This document shows, one piece after another, positions 6,083 to 6,109 of a stretch of 6,109 bases of DNA (position 1 is the stretch's first letter; each line of letters starts with the position of its first letter). A program made the translations under genes and the position numbers. The stretch is from an uncultured Bacteroidales bacterium. Its GTDB lineage: Bacteria; Bacteroidota; Bacteroidia; Bacteroidales; UBA932. The DNA lies in NCBI GenBank assembly GCA_937899055.1, contig CALBPX010000049.1, positions 1 through 6,109 on the forward strand. The letters are read 5' to 3'. The notes under the pieces are model-generated. The model was not told the DNA's origin and made no database searches. It worked only from the letters and a program-made list of their open reading frames with translations.

Positions 6083-6109
6083 ATGAAAGGCAAAGATGCT
6101 TTGCAGAAC
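6083..6109 (+). CDS. Possible start of a further gene, cut by window edge
   Basis: An ATG 11 bases after the rfbC stop opens a frame for the last nine codons of the window (MKGKDALQN). The leader ttttgaaagt and the close spacing fit the next operon gene. The residues do not look like the usual N-terminus of RfbD or RfbB, where a GxxGxxG nucleotide-binding loop follows a short beta strand. The gene could still be either one if the true start lies further right. The product cannot be named. Confidence 0.35.

Overview
The window comes from a bacterial chromosome, most likely Bacteroidota, order Bacteroidales; the family cannot be resolved by eye. Four observations support this. The PurL N-terminus has the long-form Bacteroidales type of sequence (GPRREMITPWST, SQVNSEHCRHKIF). 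Three intergenic sites match the Bacteroidota sigma-ABfr -7 box TAnnTTTG exactly. Starts are preceded by A/T-rich leaders without clear Shine-Dalgarno sequences. The tRNA gene does not encode its 3' CCA. Coding density is high and base composition is even. I see no insertion sequence, phage, CRISPR array or other mobile element.

Layout. 1-1155 (minus) is the N-terminal 385 codons of purL, which runs off the left edge. It is divergent from folC (1295-2863, plus) across a 139-bp spacer that holds a perfect 11-bp inverted repeat and a -7 box. folC is followed by tRNA-Val(TAC) (2920-2994), whose own promoter starts inside the last codons of folC. A perfect 15-bp hairpin (2999-3034) ends this plus-strand unit and probably also ends the convergent gene at 3057-3899 (minus), a lipoprotein-type M48 zinc metallopeptidase. 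Across a 60-bp A/T-rich spacer, a second lipoprotein gene of unknown function (3960-4547, plus) starts a run that continues with rfbA (4554-5444), rfbC (5496-6071) and the first nine codons of a possible further gene (6083 onward).

How the genes relate. purL acts in de novo purine synthesis, and folC makes and retains the folates that this pathway consumes, so the divergent pair is metabolically coherent. rfbA and rfbC are the first and third enzymes of dTDP-L-rhamnose synthesis and imply that a surface polysaccharide locus continues to the right. The lipoprotein gene 6 bp upstream of rfbA and the divergent M48 lipoprotein are envelope proteins, but nothing in the sequence proves a functional link to rhamnose. 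This is mainly a housekeeping region. I did not find a convincing undescribed system; the points most worth checking are the enlarged FolC, the purL-folC palindrome and the lipoprotein that heads the rhamnose operon.
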